Shown here in pieces: positions 53,108 to 63,957 of a stretch of DNA of 64,000 nucleotides; position 1 is the stretch's first letter; each line of letters starts with the position of its first letter. The position numbers and the translations under genes are program-made. The stretch is from Spongilla lacustris (lineage: Eukaryota > Porifera > Demospongiae > Spongillida > Spongillidae): positions 17,798,993-17,862,992 of the forward strand of contig OX442416.1 of assembly GCA_949361645.1 (NCBI GenBank), read 5' to 3'. The notes beneath the pieces are model-generated. The model was not told where the DNA came from and did no database searches. It saw only the letters and a list, made by a program, of their open reading frames with translations.

Positions 53108-55377
53108 TTACGGTTGATTTTGCAACGCAACTGAAGAATGTGTCAAGTGTAGGCTTGAATACCATGAGGAATTACTTATCTCAGAAAATAGCCACATCGT
53201 TTTGGAGTGGCGAAAAATCAAAGTCCGAATTTGCTGCTAACATTCTAAAGAATCTGCCAGAAGATAGTGATGGCAGTGTAAAGAGAGAAGATGATGTGAG
53301 CAAAGAGCAAGGGAAAAAGCCAAAGGCCATGCAGCAGATTGTGGTAGACTGTGAAGGGGATGGTGATTTTCTTTCGTTGGGGGAAGCACTCAGGAGTGAT
53401 TGTGTTGCCACCGGCACAGTGATTATAATGAAAGGAGGCATGTACAAGGAAAAGATACGTCTTTGCATTGAGCACGAACACCTTACCGTACGAGCAGAGA
53501 GCAGAAAAGAGAAGGTTATTATCCAGTCATATTATGGGATCCAAGTGGTGGCCAATCACGTGACCCTATCATGGTTATCAGTAGACCATTTGAGTCCCAA
53601 GGATCATGACAGTGTAGAAGAACTAGATGCCATATGTGGTCACGCCATTCATGTACGAGCTGGCACAGCTGTGGTGCTGGAAAACTGCAGTGCTACTAGC
53701 ACAACAGGTGCAGCGATCTGTGTAGGGGACAGGGTGCGCTCTGGTGAGATTGAGGTCACAATGGTGATGTGCAATGCAAGATCGAGTGTCGGCAATGCTA
53801 TCCTTTGCGCGGGTTCACACACCCAACTGCAGCTGCAACAGTGCGATGCCAGTCACTCCAGCAACGGGCTGGAGGTGCGAATGGGAGCCACAGCTTTTGT
53901 GAGAAGCTCACAATTTTCTTGCAACAAGAATTCTGGCCTCCTTGTATGGCAACATGCGAGTGTAAAGACAGTTATTGGGCCAGATAATGTCATGCAGTCC
54001 AATCAAGGCTCAGGAGCCATGCTGGCAGCACGGGGCATCGTCTTTTATCATAACAAGGTCACTGGGAATATGCTGTTTGGGGTAACTGTTGAGCCTGACC
54101 CCGCCCCTGGTTTCAAAGATGTCGAGGTCAAGATAGAAGACTGTGAACTCTCTCAGAATGGCTTGGGTGGAGTCCAATTCTGTGGGCGAACGTGTGGCGT
54201 CATCTCTGGATGCCACATAGAAAAGAACAATCAGTGTGGTATCATGGTGGGCATGGGTGTGGAAAAGTTGAGCATTGTAGGTAATCAAATCCAAGGCAAT
54301 TACTCATTGCAAGATACTGGCATAGTGTTGAACGGCAGGGCAAAAGTGGCAAACAATAACAAGTTCAGCAACAATCATATTACTCTTGAAAAAGCAAAAG
54401 AGTTTGTCATAGACTCTACCAAGTTGTACGAACACCATCAAAAAACGCATGTACGTATACGCCAGAGGAGCCATGAGAATTTAATGTTCAAACAGATGGC
54501 TCCTCACTTGTTTGGACGACTTCGGTGTGTCAAGTGTGGTGAAGAAGGCGGGCCTCGCAAGAAGATGGTGCCTTGTGTCAAATGCAATGAAGTGGTGTAC
54601 TGTTCTATTCAATGCCTCAAAGCAGATGCCGATCACCATCAGAAGTCATGCCATCCAGTGCCATTCTACAGCAGTATTGATGGAAAGGCGATCACGCTTG
54701 ATGCTGATGACCTGCAGTACATGCAAGCAGAGCGAGAGAATGCAGGCATGATGTGTGCCAACTGCAATGCCATGGCAACTAAGAAGTGTGCTTCTTGCAA
54801 GCTTGTTGTCTACTGTTCAAAAGAATGCCAGAAAAAGCATTGGCCTGTCCACAAGACTGTATGTAAGATTGCACCCATGGAATCTTGTAGCAAAAAGACG
54901 AAGAAGGCAGTATCTCCATCTTCATCTTTTGTGTCAGTGAAAGCCACCACTCAGCATTCATTGGAAGCTAAGTATACATCCAGGAGAGGCACAAATGATA
55001 CACACATGTTCCTTAATACATTTATGGATCCTCGTGGCAGTGTGGTGATTGTAGACCCTGTGAACGTGTTTCAGTTGTCGAGTGATGCAGTGCCAATGGT
55101 CATCAAGATACAAGGAAATGAGGATGCCCTCATCAAGAAGAATACCTTCCTTCAGTTTTATAATGAGGATCGGAGTGTGAGTGGGTGGATTCAAGCTTCT
55201 ATGAATATCACAGGGGAGTTTAAAGATGCTTTCACACTGATATGTGACACAATCATGCAGTTTGGAGATCCAGGCCGGTTGGGTGGCATGAAAGGTTATT
55301 TCGATGCGGTGGTTCAAAGGGACATGGTAGTGAAGGTGAATTGTGGTAATCTGGTTGCTGGAAACATTGAGTGGTGA
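53077..55377 (+). CDS. Copy B, C-terminal part (shifted frame)
   Basis: Frame after the two-base insertion. It encodes the equivalent of copy A residues from about 1670 to the end: linker, right-handed beta-helix (HAIHVRAGTAVVLENCSAT, QFSCNKNSGLLVW), two complete MYND fingers (CVKCGEEGGPRKKMVPC...; CANCNAMATKKC...YCSKECQKKHW) and the C-terminal domain ending NLVAGNIEW. No further frame damage in 2.3 kb, and many synonymous differences from copy A, suggest the break is recent or a sequence error. Translated alone, it would lack its own promoter and start context. An RNA-editing or frameshifting origin has no support. Confidence 0.75.
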   Translation: MRKLRENPLLITVDFATQLKNVSSVGLNTMRNYLSQKIATSFWSGEKSKSEFAANILKNLPEDSDGSVKREDDVSKEQGKKPKAMQQIVVDCEGDGDFLSLGEALRSDCVATGTVIIMKGGMYKEKIRLCIEHEHLTVRAESRKEKVIIQSYYGIQVVANHVTLSWLSVDHLSPKDHDSVEELDAICGHAIHVRAGTAVVLENCSATSTTGAAICVGDRVRSGEIEVTMVMCNARSSVGNAILCAGSHTQLQLQQCDASHSSNGLEVRMGATAFVRSSQFSCNKNSGLLVWQHASVKTVIGPDNVMQSNQGSGAMLAARGIVFYHNKVTGNMLFGVTVEPDPAPGFKDVEVKIEDCELSQNGLGGVQFCGRTCGVISGCHIEKNNQCGIMVGMGVEKLSIVGNQIQGNYSLQDTGIVLNGRAKVANNNKFSNNHITLEKAKEFVIDSTKLYEHHQKTHVRIRQRSHENLMFKQMAPHLFGRLRCVKCGEEGGPRKKMVPCVKCNEVVYCSIQCLKADADHHQKSCHPVPFYSSIDGKAITLDADDLQYMQAERENAGMMCANCNAMATKKCASCKLVVYCSKECQKKHWPVHKTVCKIAPMESCSKKTKKAVSPSSSFVSVKATTQHSLEAKYTSRRGTNDTHMFLNTFMDPRGSVVIVDPVNVFQLSSDAVPMVIKIQGNEDALIKKNTFLQFYNEDRSVSGWIQASMNITGEFKDAFTLICDTIMQFGDPGRLGGMKGYFDAVVQRDMVVKVNCGNLVAGNIEW

Positions 55378-56095
55378 GAATTCAGGTGAGAGGGCATTAT
55401 AAGCATGGGTGTACTATTAGCAAACTGGTCCAACTACGAAGGTGTGCGATTTACAACTTGTGCGCTTCCTAAAGATCGTGCATTCCAGAAATGGCCCATA
55501 CATTGTAGGACATCTTGCTTTTTTTAAAAATGAATCTGTCTGATTATGACGTGTCTTTTTCATCCAAGTCAACTTTAACACCCATTTCATGAGAAAAGCA
55601 TAGTTTCTAAGCTCATTTTTTGGAATTTGTAAAAACTAAATTTTGTTTGAGATAAAACTTGAATCAGTGTTTATCAGTTAGTTGGATAAAGGTATGAATC
55701 TCTTTCTCGAACTGCAGGTTTAGGGTTCAAGACCTGCATTCTTCCGAAGTTAATTGGTCAGGATTACCCGTATCCAGAAACGTACATTGGAGGATATCCA
55801 CAAAAAAATCCCAAATAGAATTCACTTTTTGAAGAATAGCGGAATATTCTTACCTTTTCACTACACAAATTTCAGTTTCAGATTTTTATGCTTTGTGAAG
55901 GTAAAATCAGGATATGTTAATTAAGTACTACATCAGTAGTAGTTGATGTAATTTTATTTAGGGGGGGGGGGGTGGGGAGGTCGATAAAAACTATATGAAT
56001 TAACAAATGTTTATGAGCAATTAAAATTAAGATACTTACTAGTCTAACATAATAAAGAAAATACCAGAAGATTACAGAAAACTAAATACTAAGCT
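55378..56095 (+). other. 3' flank of copy B
   Basis: Equivalent to 23396-24100; the conserved AATAAA is at 56051-56056. G run near 55962. Confidence 0.45.
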
Positions 56096-56096
56096 A

Positions 56097-57385
56097 CACT
56101 ACACTAGTGGTTCTTCCAAGTACGGTTCTTCTTCCAAGCAAAGCCCTAGGGCCAGAAACGACTTGTCCTGCATGATGGCTTGGGGAGCAGAGATAGCTAG
56201 TATTGTCTCCACCAAGCAAAGAAAGTAAGCCAGCTTTCTCGATACCTGCATGAGGATATCTTGTGCTGATGCTTCGTTCTGCAGGCTGAGCTTGTTCGAT
56301 CGCACCCACGACCATTGGGACACATACCCAACCTCTCTCTGCACAGGGAATATTCTTTTTGAAGTGTTTGTCCTGCTCTCCCAGCTCAGCAGTATGACCT
56401 GAGGTCATGCTTGCTAGTTTGAGTTGAGCTGATCAGATGAAATGTTGCTGAACGTGAGAGAGAGTGACCAGTTAGGCAACAACACATCAGCCGGACATGT
56501 TCTGTCCTTTGTTTAGGTGAGCATACAACCTCTTTCAAGTTCGGGGCAAGACAAGCCTTATGACAAAAGTGGCGGTTGTACTTTGTGACTACATCACCAT
56601 CTGATTGACATTATAGAGAATGATGCCCATGAATGTCCAGAGGTTGGGAGCAGTGTGGGCAGACATCTGCATCCATGAAAATTGGAAGCCCGAGCCACCA
56701 TTTCACTAAGGCTTCGACTTCATTGGGCAGCAGGTGTAACCCCAATTTTGGAGATGGTTGTGCTCTCAGCCATGCATGTGCTTGGGGAGCAGAGATGGCT
56801 AGTAGTCTGGCCTTGCCTACTGTTGATGCTCCATCAAGCAAAGAAAGGAAGCCAGCTTTCTCAATCGCTGAGGATAACTTGTGTTGGGTTCGTAAAGTAC
56901 TTTGAAATTGATCAAGGAGTGGCATGGGAACATCTTGGTTTATGCAAACAAATGCATGTCAACTCTTTCACTATTGCACGATTTCCAGTTACCACTAGCT
57001 AAAAATGGGTTATGCAACAGCAGTTGTAGAAATTTATGTGTGAGGTCAAGAGAATGGTTTATGATGTGAACTTGCAGTCAAACCAGCACAGGAGTGAATA
57101 ACTGCCTAAGTGCATTGGCCAAAAACACTTAGAGCCATGGTAAGGTTTCATGTTTTGGTGCATTGGCAACTAATATTGAAATACCTCTATGGCTGATGCT
57201 TCATTCTGCAGGCTGGCACACCGAGCTCGCTTCATCCCACCCATTGCTGCTTCATTGGAAGCATTTGCCAGGTTCGATGATGATGTGCTTCACTGCTTAG
57301 AGTGCTCTCTGGAGATTGAGCGGCTAACCCCACAGGCTTGCAGTCAATCTCAAGTATGGAGGCTAGGATTGCTCTTCCTGACAAT
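56097..57385. mobile_element. RT element debris in copy B flank
   Basis: Minus strand 56925-56600 reads ARLLAISAPQAHAWLRAQPS, VKWWLGLPIF and CPHCSQPLDIHGHHS, matching the RT C-terminal region at 63145-63345. Farther along, ERGWVCVPMVVG (56330) matches ELGWACIPLVVE. A plus-strand piece (57200-57370: RARFIPPIAASLEAFARFDD) corresponds to the ARTIPPS...LFDDEV region. This 1.29-kb block is absent from the copy A flank (at about 24100). Confidence 0.65.
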
Positions 57386-57389
57386 GCAT

Positions 57390-57720
57390 GTATGCACAAG
57401 CGGCCTACATGACACCTCCTTGTCTACCTAATTAACACCCATCTGCCTATCAGAACTGACTTTGCAGCGCCTCTGTGATGCATGCCATCATGGTCATGCA
57501 GGGATCAGCTCTCTGTAGAAGGTGTACAAGTTACTTGCCATCGCACATACCCTAAGAAGAGCAATCGCAGACTGAGGGTTAGTTAGCCTGGTTGGCTTCG
57601 TCCCGCTTTTTTTTAAATTTTTATGAATTCGAAGGCATTGCAGAAATCAGGGCTGTCAATGGGAGCACCAAGAATCTCAAAATCCAGTGTTGAGCAACAC
57701 AGGATGTCCAGAAGCCAACG
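57390..57720 (-). mobile_element. RT fragment shared with copy A flank
   Basis: Counterpart of 24120-24470; the minus strand encodes STLDFEILGAPIDSP. Part of the segmental duplication. Confidence 0.65.
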
Positions 57721-57737
57721 CTTTTGGCGTAGAAACC

Positions 57738-58043
57738 CTAGTCTCGTACCCAGACCCAAATGTACGTAAAGATGATCATCGCTTACACAGTATGACATAC
57801 TGTAAGCGATGACCATTGTTACCTACATTTGGATCTGGGTACGAGACTATAGACCCCCCCCCCCCCCCCCCGCCCACACACGTGTAATTGCAGATCGAGG
57901 CTAGGGAGCGACAGATCAAGAGCTCAGCCTCTATATGTTCAACGACGATGTGGACTGATTTTGAGGTGGTCTCATACCCAGACCCTGATACCATGATGTA
58001 ATCCATCTGCAGCTGTGGTAATCAGGGTCTGGGTACGAGACTA
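57738..58043. mobile_element. Two MITEs with GTACCCAGACCC ends
   Basis: 57738-57850 has TAGTCTCGTACCCAGACCCA and TGGGTACGAGACTA ends around a palindromic core; a C run follows. 57970-58043 has CTCATACCCAGACCCTGAT and ATCAGGGTCTGGGTACGAGA ends. Counterparts of 24473-24596 and 24717-24791. Confidence 0.65.
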
Positions 58044-58214
58044 ATTTTTGAAGCGATTTCAATATTCTCCAAATCCGACCCATCTATGAACTAGCGGTCT
58101 GGATACTTTGGAATTATAACTTACTTGGCACCATAAAAACACGACATACATCAAGGAACAATGATGTCACCATACAAAACATTCCCTCCCCTCCCCCACG
58201 TGTATCTCTACCCC

Positions 58215-58734
58215 GTGACGTCCTTCTTGAGGTAGTAGGAGCATGCCTGCTTGTGTGTCTTCCAATGGTCCTTCTGGCAGGTGCTGTTGCAGTAGGCTAC
58301 CCTCTTGCAGCCAGAACACACCCTGATCCTCTCAGATATCTACACGCGGCAGTTCTCGCACACCTTGAACTTGTCGCGAGCCGTCACCCGCTGCTGAGGT
58401 GGGGGGCAGGTCTGCATGGTGGGGGAAGGCTGGCCACCCGGGAGCTCTGATGAAGACAATGGCGGATCAAGCACTTGTGCCTCGGCCTGGTTGCATCAGG
58501 GGCCCGCTCCCCACCCGAAGATGCTCGTTCCCCACAGCACGGGACCATTCCTTCATCAGACAGGTTTGCCGTCACAGTGATCCCCGCCTCGACTGAATGT
58601 GGTGGGCGTGACTCCTCAGTAGTAGACTGACCTTTGGCTACTTGGTTACTTGACTTAACCTCGAGCTGTATGGTTCCAGTCGCATGATGGATGCTCTGTC
58701 TGGCCCCAGGCACATGATCTCCGGCCCCAGTCAC
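58215..58734 (-). pseudogene. Broken duplicate of the small MYND gene
   Basis: Counterpart of 24978-25583. Relative to it, 34 bases are missing near 58488, shifting the frame, and the finger's first Cys pair is followed by a stop (CRV then TAG at about 58340, where copy A has GAG for Glu). N-terminal repeats are also fewer. Two independent lesions make decay very likely. Confidence 0.75.
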
Positions 58735-58829
58735 ATGGTGTCCAGTTTGAGGTTGGTTAAGTGGATCACCTACTTATATAGACAAGATCAATAGGAACAG
58801 AGAACCACATTCACCACAAAACAAAAAGG

Positions 58830-59080
58830 AGGGATGAGGGGAAGGAAGGTGATGGTGAATGGAGGGAAGGGAAGAGGGAAGGGATTGTGAATGGAGGGAA
58901 GGGATGAGGGAGGGGATGGTGAATGGAGGGAAGGGATGAGGGAGGGGATGGTGAATGGAGGGAAGGGATGAGGGAGGGGATGGTGAATGGAGGGAAGGGA
59001 TGAGGGAGAGGATGGTGAATGGAGGGAAGGGATGAGGGAGGGGATGGTGAATGGAGGGGAAGGGATGAGGGAGGGGAAAG
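58830..59080. repeat. Minisatellite, 32-bp unit, about eight copies
   Basis: G-rich units with AATGGAGGGAAGGGATGAGG. Expanded relative to the two to three units at 25676-25775. Confidence 0.85.
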
Positions 59081-59199
59081 GGTGAGAAGTGAAGGCACAT
59101 GCATCTGGTGTGAACTGAAGTGCTATCATGTACACTACACTACTTGCATTCTTCTCCTTTTCTTCTTTGCACTCTCCTTCACTCCTTCCTTGTCACCCT

Positions 59200-59490
59200 C
59201 CTAAATCCCCCACTATCACCCCTACACCCCTCCACTGCCACCCTCCCCCACCCCTTTACTGCCACCATCCTTAACCCCTCCACTGCCAACCTCCTTAACC
59301 CCTCCAAGGTCACCCTCCTTAACCCCTCCACTGCCACCCTCCTTAACCCTTCCACTGCCACACTCCTTAACCACCCTCCTTCACCCCTTTACTGCCACCC
59401 TCCTTAACCCCTCCACTGCCACCCTACTTAACCCCTTTACTGCCACCCTCCTTAACCCCTCCACTCTCCCCCTCCTTCACCCCTCCACTT
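59200..59490. repeat. Minisatellite, about 24-bp C-rich unit
   Basis: Repeated CTTAACCCCTCCACTGCCAC in roughly ten variants; the copy A flank (25885-25915) has about one unit. Confidence 0.8.
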
Positions 59491-59674
59491 TCACCCGCCT
59501 TCACATCTTCCCCTGTTCTGTCATGAATGAAATCTGCATGGCATCAGCACTGTGATGGAACAGTTTTGGTTGGGGGTCAACGGCCACAGAGGGAGGAGTC
59601 TCTGTACCTATCCCATGCCCTGCAGTGCTGTTCTTGGCAGATGTTACCTCAGAGGGCGGCTTGATTGCATCTTT

Positions 59675-59860
59675 GAATGGTACAGTATGTTAAAGTGAGG
59701 TTTGGTAGGATCCTACAACTATGAACGTAACAGCCCTACATTTGCAGATAGACATCATTTGCAAATTCAGGACTGTGAGTTGTAGGATCCTACCAAACCT
59801 CACTTTAACATACATATATACTGTACCTTGTTTCCTTACTTTTTGCACCACCAATCCTAC
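59675..59860. mobile_element. Palindromic MITE, third copy
   Basis: GGTTTGGTAGGATCCTACAA and its complement, as at 26205-26402, again followed by a GTTTGGGTCTGGGTACGAGA end (59868-59888). It marks the far edge of the duplicated block. Confidence 0.7.
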
Positions 59861-59899
59861 ATACGTACGTTTGGGTCTGGGTACGAGACAGGGCCCGCG

Positions 59900-61440
59900 G
59901 AGCAGCTGCCCCCCACTTTTTTGGCCGATATTATTATTTATTTAACTTATGTGTACAAACAAGTACACGCGCATGCAGGCGCGCGGCGGCTCCATCACTG
60001 AATCTTATACGTAGACTTTTGTTCTTTTGTTGATTGTTTCCTTGACGAATGAAACTTCGAAAAATAAATATATTTGCTTGTCTAAATAGATGTAGCCAAC
60101 CGCCGATTGGATTCGAATTCTAATTCCCCGGCCGGTCTGGGCGAACCTCCTTGAAAGAAGCAGTGTAGCATAGCCACGTTCTTCCAACCATGCTTAATCC
60201 GAAAGATATCGGCAGAAACTTCTACGATGAGACTAATGACAATGCGTTTTGCAATATGCGTATATATGCGAGCAGAATTTGAAGAAAAAAACAAAACAAA
60301 GATCCAGCTTGCTAAGTGGAGAATTTTAATCACTCCACAGTGCTTTTCAAAGCATTGACCAATGTGAAAAGGGCATAATTTAGGAGATTGTTACTATATT
60401 TAAATGATTTCAGTCTATCCCGCTCACAGGTGTTTGCGGCCCAATGTTTTGTGGACACTAGGTTCGTTTTCCGAAAAATTGAAATGATGATGTCATGCCC
60501 TTGACAACGACCTTGACAACCGAAGACCTTTGGAACGTGAGCTCACTCAAAAACAACGATGGGCTAATCGCCATTTTAACACTAGGCTAGGAAAGAAACA
60601 CCTTTTTTCTATTTGTGTTGCAAACCACGAGGCGTAGTGAAGTTGCTACGGCAAGCTACGGGCCTTTAAAGCGGGTTAGTCTTAGCGTACCTCTTCGATA
60701 CAGAAGCGATTCCCCACGCCTGCGACAATAGGAAATCAGAAAAAAAAGGTTGGTTCGTAAAGGGAACGAAAGGTACTAATAGCTATTAGCATTGGCATGT
60801 AGCAAGCTTACTAAAAGTAAGTACTCTATACTATAGTAGGTACTTCAATATTTTTTTCAAATTGGGATTTACTTAGCAAAATTAATATCATTAGAAAGAG
60901 TAAAATTTGTGTTACAAAACGACATATTTGGATCGAATCTGCGTTGTAAATATCAGTAGTTATAACGTCTCAAACATCAATCTTTACGCGGTAGATAATG
61001 TACGCAGAATGATTGGAGCGGTAAAAAAAATTGTGACGGTTGTGCTTACCTCGCATGCATCTCACGTAACTCTGCAAATTATTGAACCAAAGTCATTTGA
61101 CACATAAAAGGGACACACATAATGAATAGAATGCATCTAAACTGAATCCCTATTTCATCTACATACAAATCTCCAGTAATGAAATCTACCAAGAATGCAA
61201 AAAGTGTCATTGTAACGTCATCTCCTTCTTCTTCAGATTCTCCAGGTTTCCAATAAAAAGCTGTAAAATTTAGTGATTTTGGACTTTGATGAACATTTTA
61301 GCGAGGTTATGTGGCCTTCATATAGCATGCCGGTTTTGTCCATTCACAAACCAAAAAAAGTAAAGTTGAAAGTAGTGCCCACTTATAGATAATCATCATG
61401 AAGTACCGGTATATACATAATTATAATTATAATAATATGA
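59900..61440. other. Intergenic, nothing recognised
   Basis: AT-rich, with short frames lacking domain signal. Confidence 0.45.
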
Positions 61441-61462
61441 CTCTTGCTACTTTTTCACTCCA

Positions 61463-61750
61463 GTGGCAATAGAAACAAGTGGAGTTTTTGGACCAAAGAC
61501 AATGGAGTTCCTGAAAGGTTTGGGACATCGGTTGAGGCAGGTGTCTGGAGAAGCCAACTCCTTTGCATACCTCACTCAGAGACTCTCAGTTGCCGTCCAA
61601 CGTGGCAATGCAGCTTCCGTGTTGGGAACAATGAAGATGGGCAGTCAGGAGGAAGAGTTTTTTGTATAGTATATTGTGTGAGTGAGTGAGTGTTAGGATA
61701 AGTATCATGTTGTTTGTTTTGTTCATTTATCTTGTAACTTGTGAATTTTG

Positions 61751-61801
<51 letters not shown>

Positions 61802-61802
61802 G
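61463..61802 (+). mobile_element. RT element 3' tail with TAA repeat
   Basis: Encodes SGVFGPKTMEFLKGLGHRL and AYLTQRLSVAVQRGNAA, the C terminus of the RT subfamily seen at 40085-42248, then a short 3' UTR and a (TAA)n run at 61750-61801. A severely 5'-truncated insertion. Confidence 0.7.
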
Positions 61803-63847
61803 CCCTCAGGGATATAGTAAATCTACTCCTCTCAGGTAAGGTTCCTGTTTCAGTGGCAAAGTTTATGGCTGGTGGTAGTCTTGTGGCCTTGGAGAAGAAC
61901 AAGCCAAATTGTCCCCTCGATGTTCGCCCAATTGCTGTTGGTGAAACTTTAAGGCGACTAGCTAGCAAGTGTATTTGTGCTATTGTCAAGAACAAGGCTT
62001 CTGAATTCTTTTCCCCTTTCCAGCTGGGGGTGGCATGCCCTTCAGGAGCAGAAAAAATCATTCATGGCCTGAGAAGTTGTGTGGATGATCATTGGCTTGA
62101 TGGAGATTTTGCTGTTATGAAAATTGACTTATGTAACGCATTTAATCTGGTGTCTAGACAGGCAGTGCTGAATGCTGTTAATCTCCATTTCCCAGAACTG
62201 TTGTCATGGTCTACTTGGTGTTATGGGCAATACCCTGTACTATGGCACACTCTAGGTTCCATTACATCTGAGTCTGGTGTCCAGCAGGGAGATCCCTTGG
62301 GCCCTCTGCTTTTCTGTATGGTTTTGCATCAAGTAGTTTGTGCCATTGCTACTGACGGTGAGTGTGCCTCTCTGTTGTTTCATAGGTGGTATATAGATGA
62401 TGGTGTTGTGGCTGGTCCCATCTCTGCTGTTTTACGTGTGCTTTCTATCATAAAAGACTTGGGACCTCCTCTCGGTCTTCATATCAATTTGTCCAAATGT
62501 GAATTATTCAGCGTCAATGACCTAAGTAGGTTCCCAGATGAAATGAGAAAATCCAATGTGCCTCATTTCGAAATACTTGGGGCTCCAATAGGAGATTTTT
62601 TGTTTTGTGCCAAGTATATTGCTCAAAAGCGTACAGACGCTTCCATGTTGCTCCAGCACTTAGCTCAGGTAGGTTCTTCAGATCCTCATATAGCTATGCT
62701 TCTACTCCGTCAATGTGGAGGGTTTTGTAGGCTGATACATCTGGCCAGAACTATCCCACCTTCTTTAGCTGGTGATGCCCTCAGTCTGTTTGATGATGAG
62801 GTGCGGCAGTGTTTTGCAGAGTGCACTGCAGTAGACACTCCTGACTTCACATGGCAGCAGGCACAACTTAGTCTAAGTCGGGGTGGTCTAGGCTTGCGTC
62901 GTGTCTCCTACCACTCTCCTGCTGCATATTTAGCCTCAGCTGTCAATTCAGGCTTATCTTATGAGGTTTGTAGGTACTTGCACCACTCTATAGACCTTTA
63001 TAACAACCTTGTTGATCCACTTGATTCACTTACTCCTGATTCTATTGACAACAGCTGTTCCACATTCACTCAGAAGTTCCTGTCAAACAAAATTGAGGAT
63101 TGTCAGTTCAAGACACTTTTTGATAACTCCACTCCAATCGACAGGGCTCGTCTATTATCGATTTCATCACCCCATGCCTCAGCTTGGCTATCTGTTACTC
63201 CATCCCCTAGCATGGGCCTTCACTTGGAGCCTTCCGAGTTCCAGGTGGCGATAAAATGGTGGCTCGGTATCCCAGTTGCTCAAGGTCAAAGTTGCTCTCA
63301 ATGTAAAGCTGCCTTGGATGGTTATGGCCATCATGCTCTGTGTTGCAAGTTGGGGGGTGATGTTGTCTCCCGTCATAACAGGTTGAGAGACATCTTCAAT
63401 GATTTTTGTCACTCCGCGTGTCTTGCTCCACAACTAGAGATGGGTGGATGGTCTAGGGATCGTACTCGTCCAGCTGATGTTCTTGTTCCAAACTGGGTCC
63501 TGGGTAAGCCAGCAGCTTTTGACCTGTCTGTCACATCAACGCTAAATGCACAAATTTTTCAAGAAGCGTGTGTGACTGCAGGTTCAGCTGCCTTGGCTGC
63601 CCAGATCCGCAAGCATCGAGTAAATGATGAAAGGTGCAGGGAACTAGGCTGGGCATGTATCCCTCTTGTGGTGGAGACGTATGGATGTTGGGGTACTGAG
63701 GCTATACAAGCACTATCAAGGCTTGCCACCCGTTTGTCCACTAGGCAGGGACGTCCCAAGTCACTTGTGAGCAATGAGATCTTTGGAAGATTCAGTTTGG
63801 CCCTTGTAAGAGCAAATTCCCGAGCCATCCTATCCCGCTCTCTGTAA
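61803..63847 (+). CDS. Retroelement reverse transcriptase, 5'-truncated
   Basis: About 680 codons without a stop; the apparent start lies inside the upstream TAA repeat, so the true N terminus is missing. RT fingers (GGSLVALEKNKPN, DVRPIAVGETLRR), motif A (VMKIDLCNAFNLVSRQ, about 62118), motif B (SGVQQGDPLGPLLF) and motif C (WYIDDGVVAG, about 62388) are intact. Downstream are SLSRGGLGLRRVS, a finger CSQC-x8-HHALCC (about 63295) and RPADV with a second Asp 15 residues later (AAFDLS), resembling the PD-D of R2-type restriction-like endonucleases. The C terminus LVRANSRAILSRSL is followed by a (TAA)n tail. Reverse transcribes and integrates its own RNA in intact relatives. Confidence 0.85.
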
Positions 63848-63892
63848 ACTGTTCGTGTTAGGTAAAGTACAGTAGGTAGTAGCATATTATAT

Positions 63893-63957
63893 TTAATAAT
63901 AATTTCCATTCGTGTATTCTCAATAATAATAATAATCAATAATAATAATAATGCAGT

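Larger units (their letters stand above)
48045..59888 (+). repeat. Segmental duplication, unit B
   Basis: Unit B of the direct duplication. Longer than unit A because of the RT block at 56097-57385 and expanded minisatellites. The left junction lies about 25 bases before the ATG (GGCCGCGACGAT is shared). Confidence 0.85.

Noticed and set aside
59120..59407. 95-codon Pro/Leu/Asn-rich frame
   Set aside because: Derived from the C-rich minisatellite.
61748..61802. Poly-Ile N terminus of the RT protein
   Set aside because: It is translation of the TAA/AAT repeat tail of the preceding element; true N terminus is missing.
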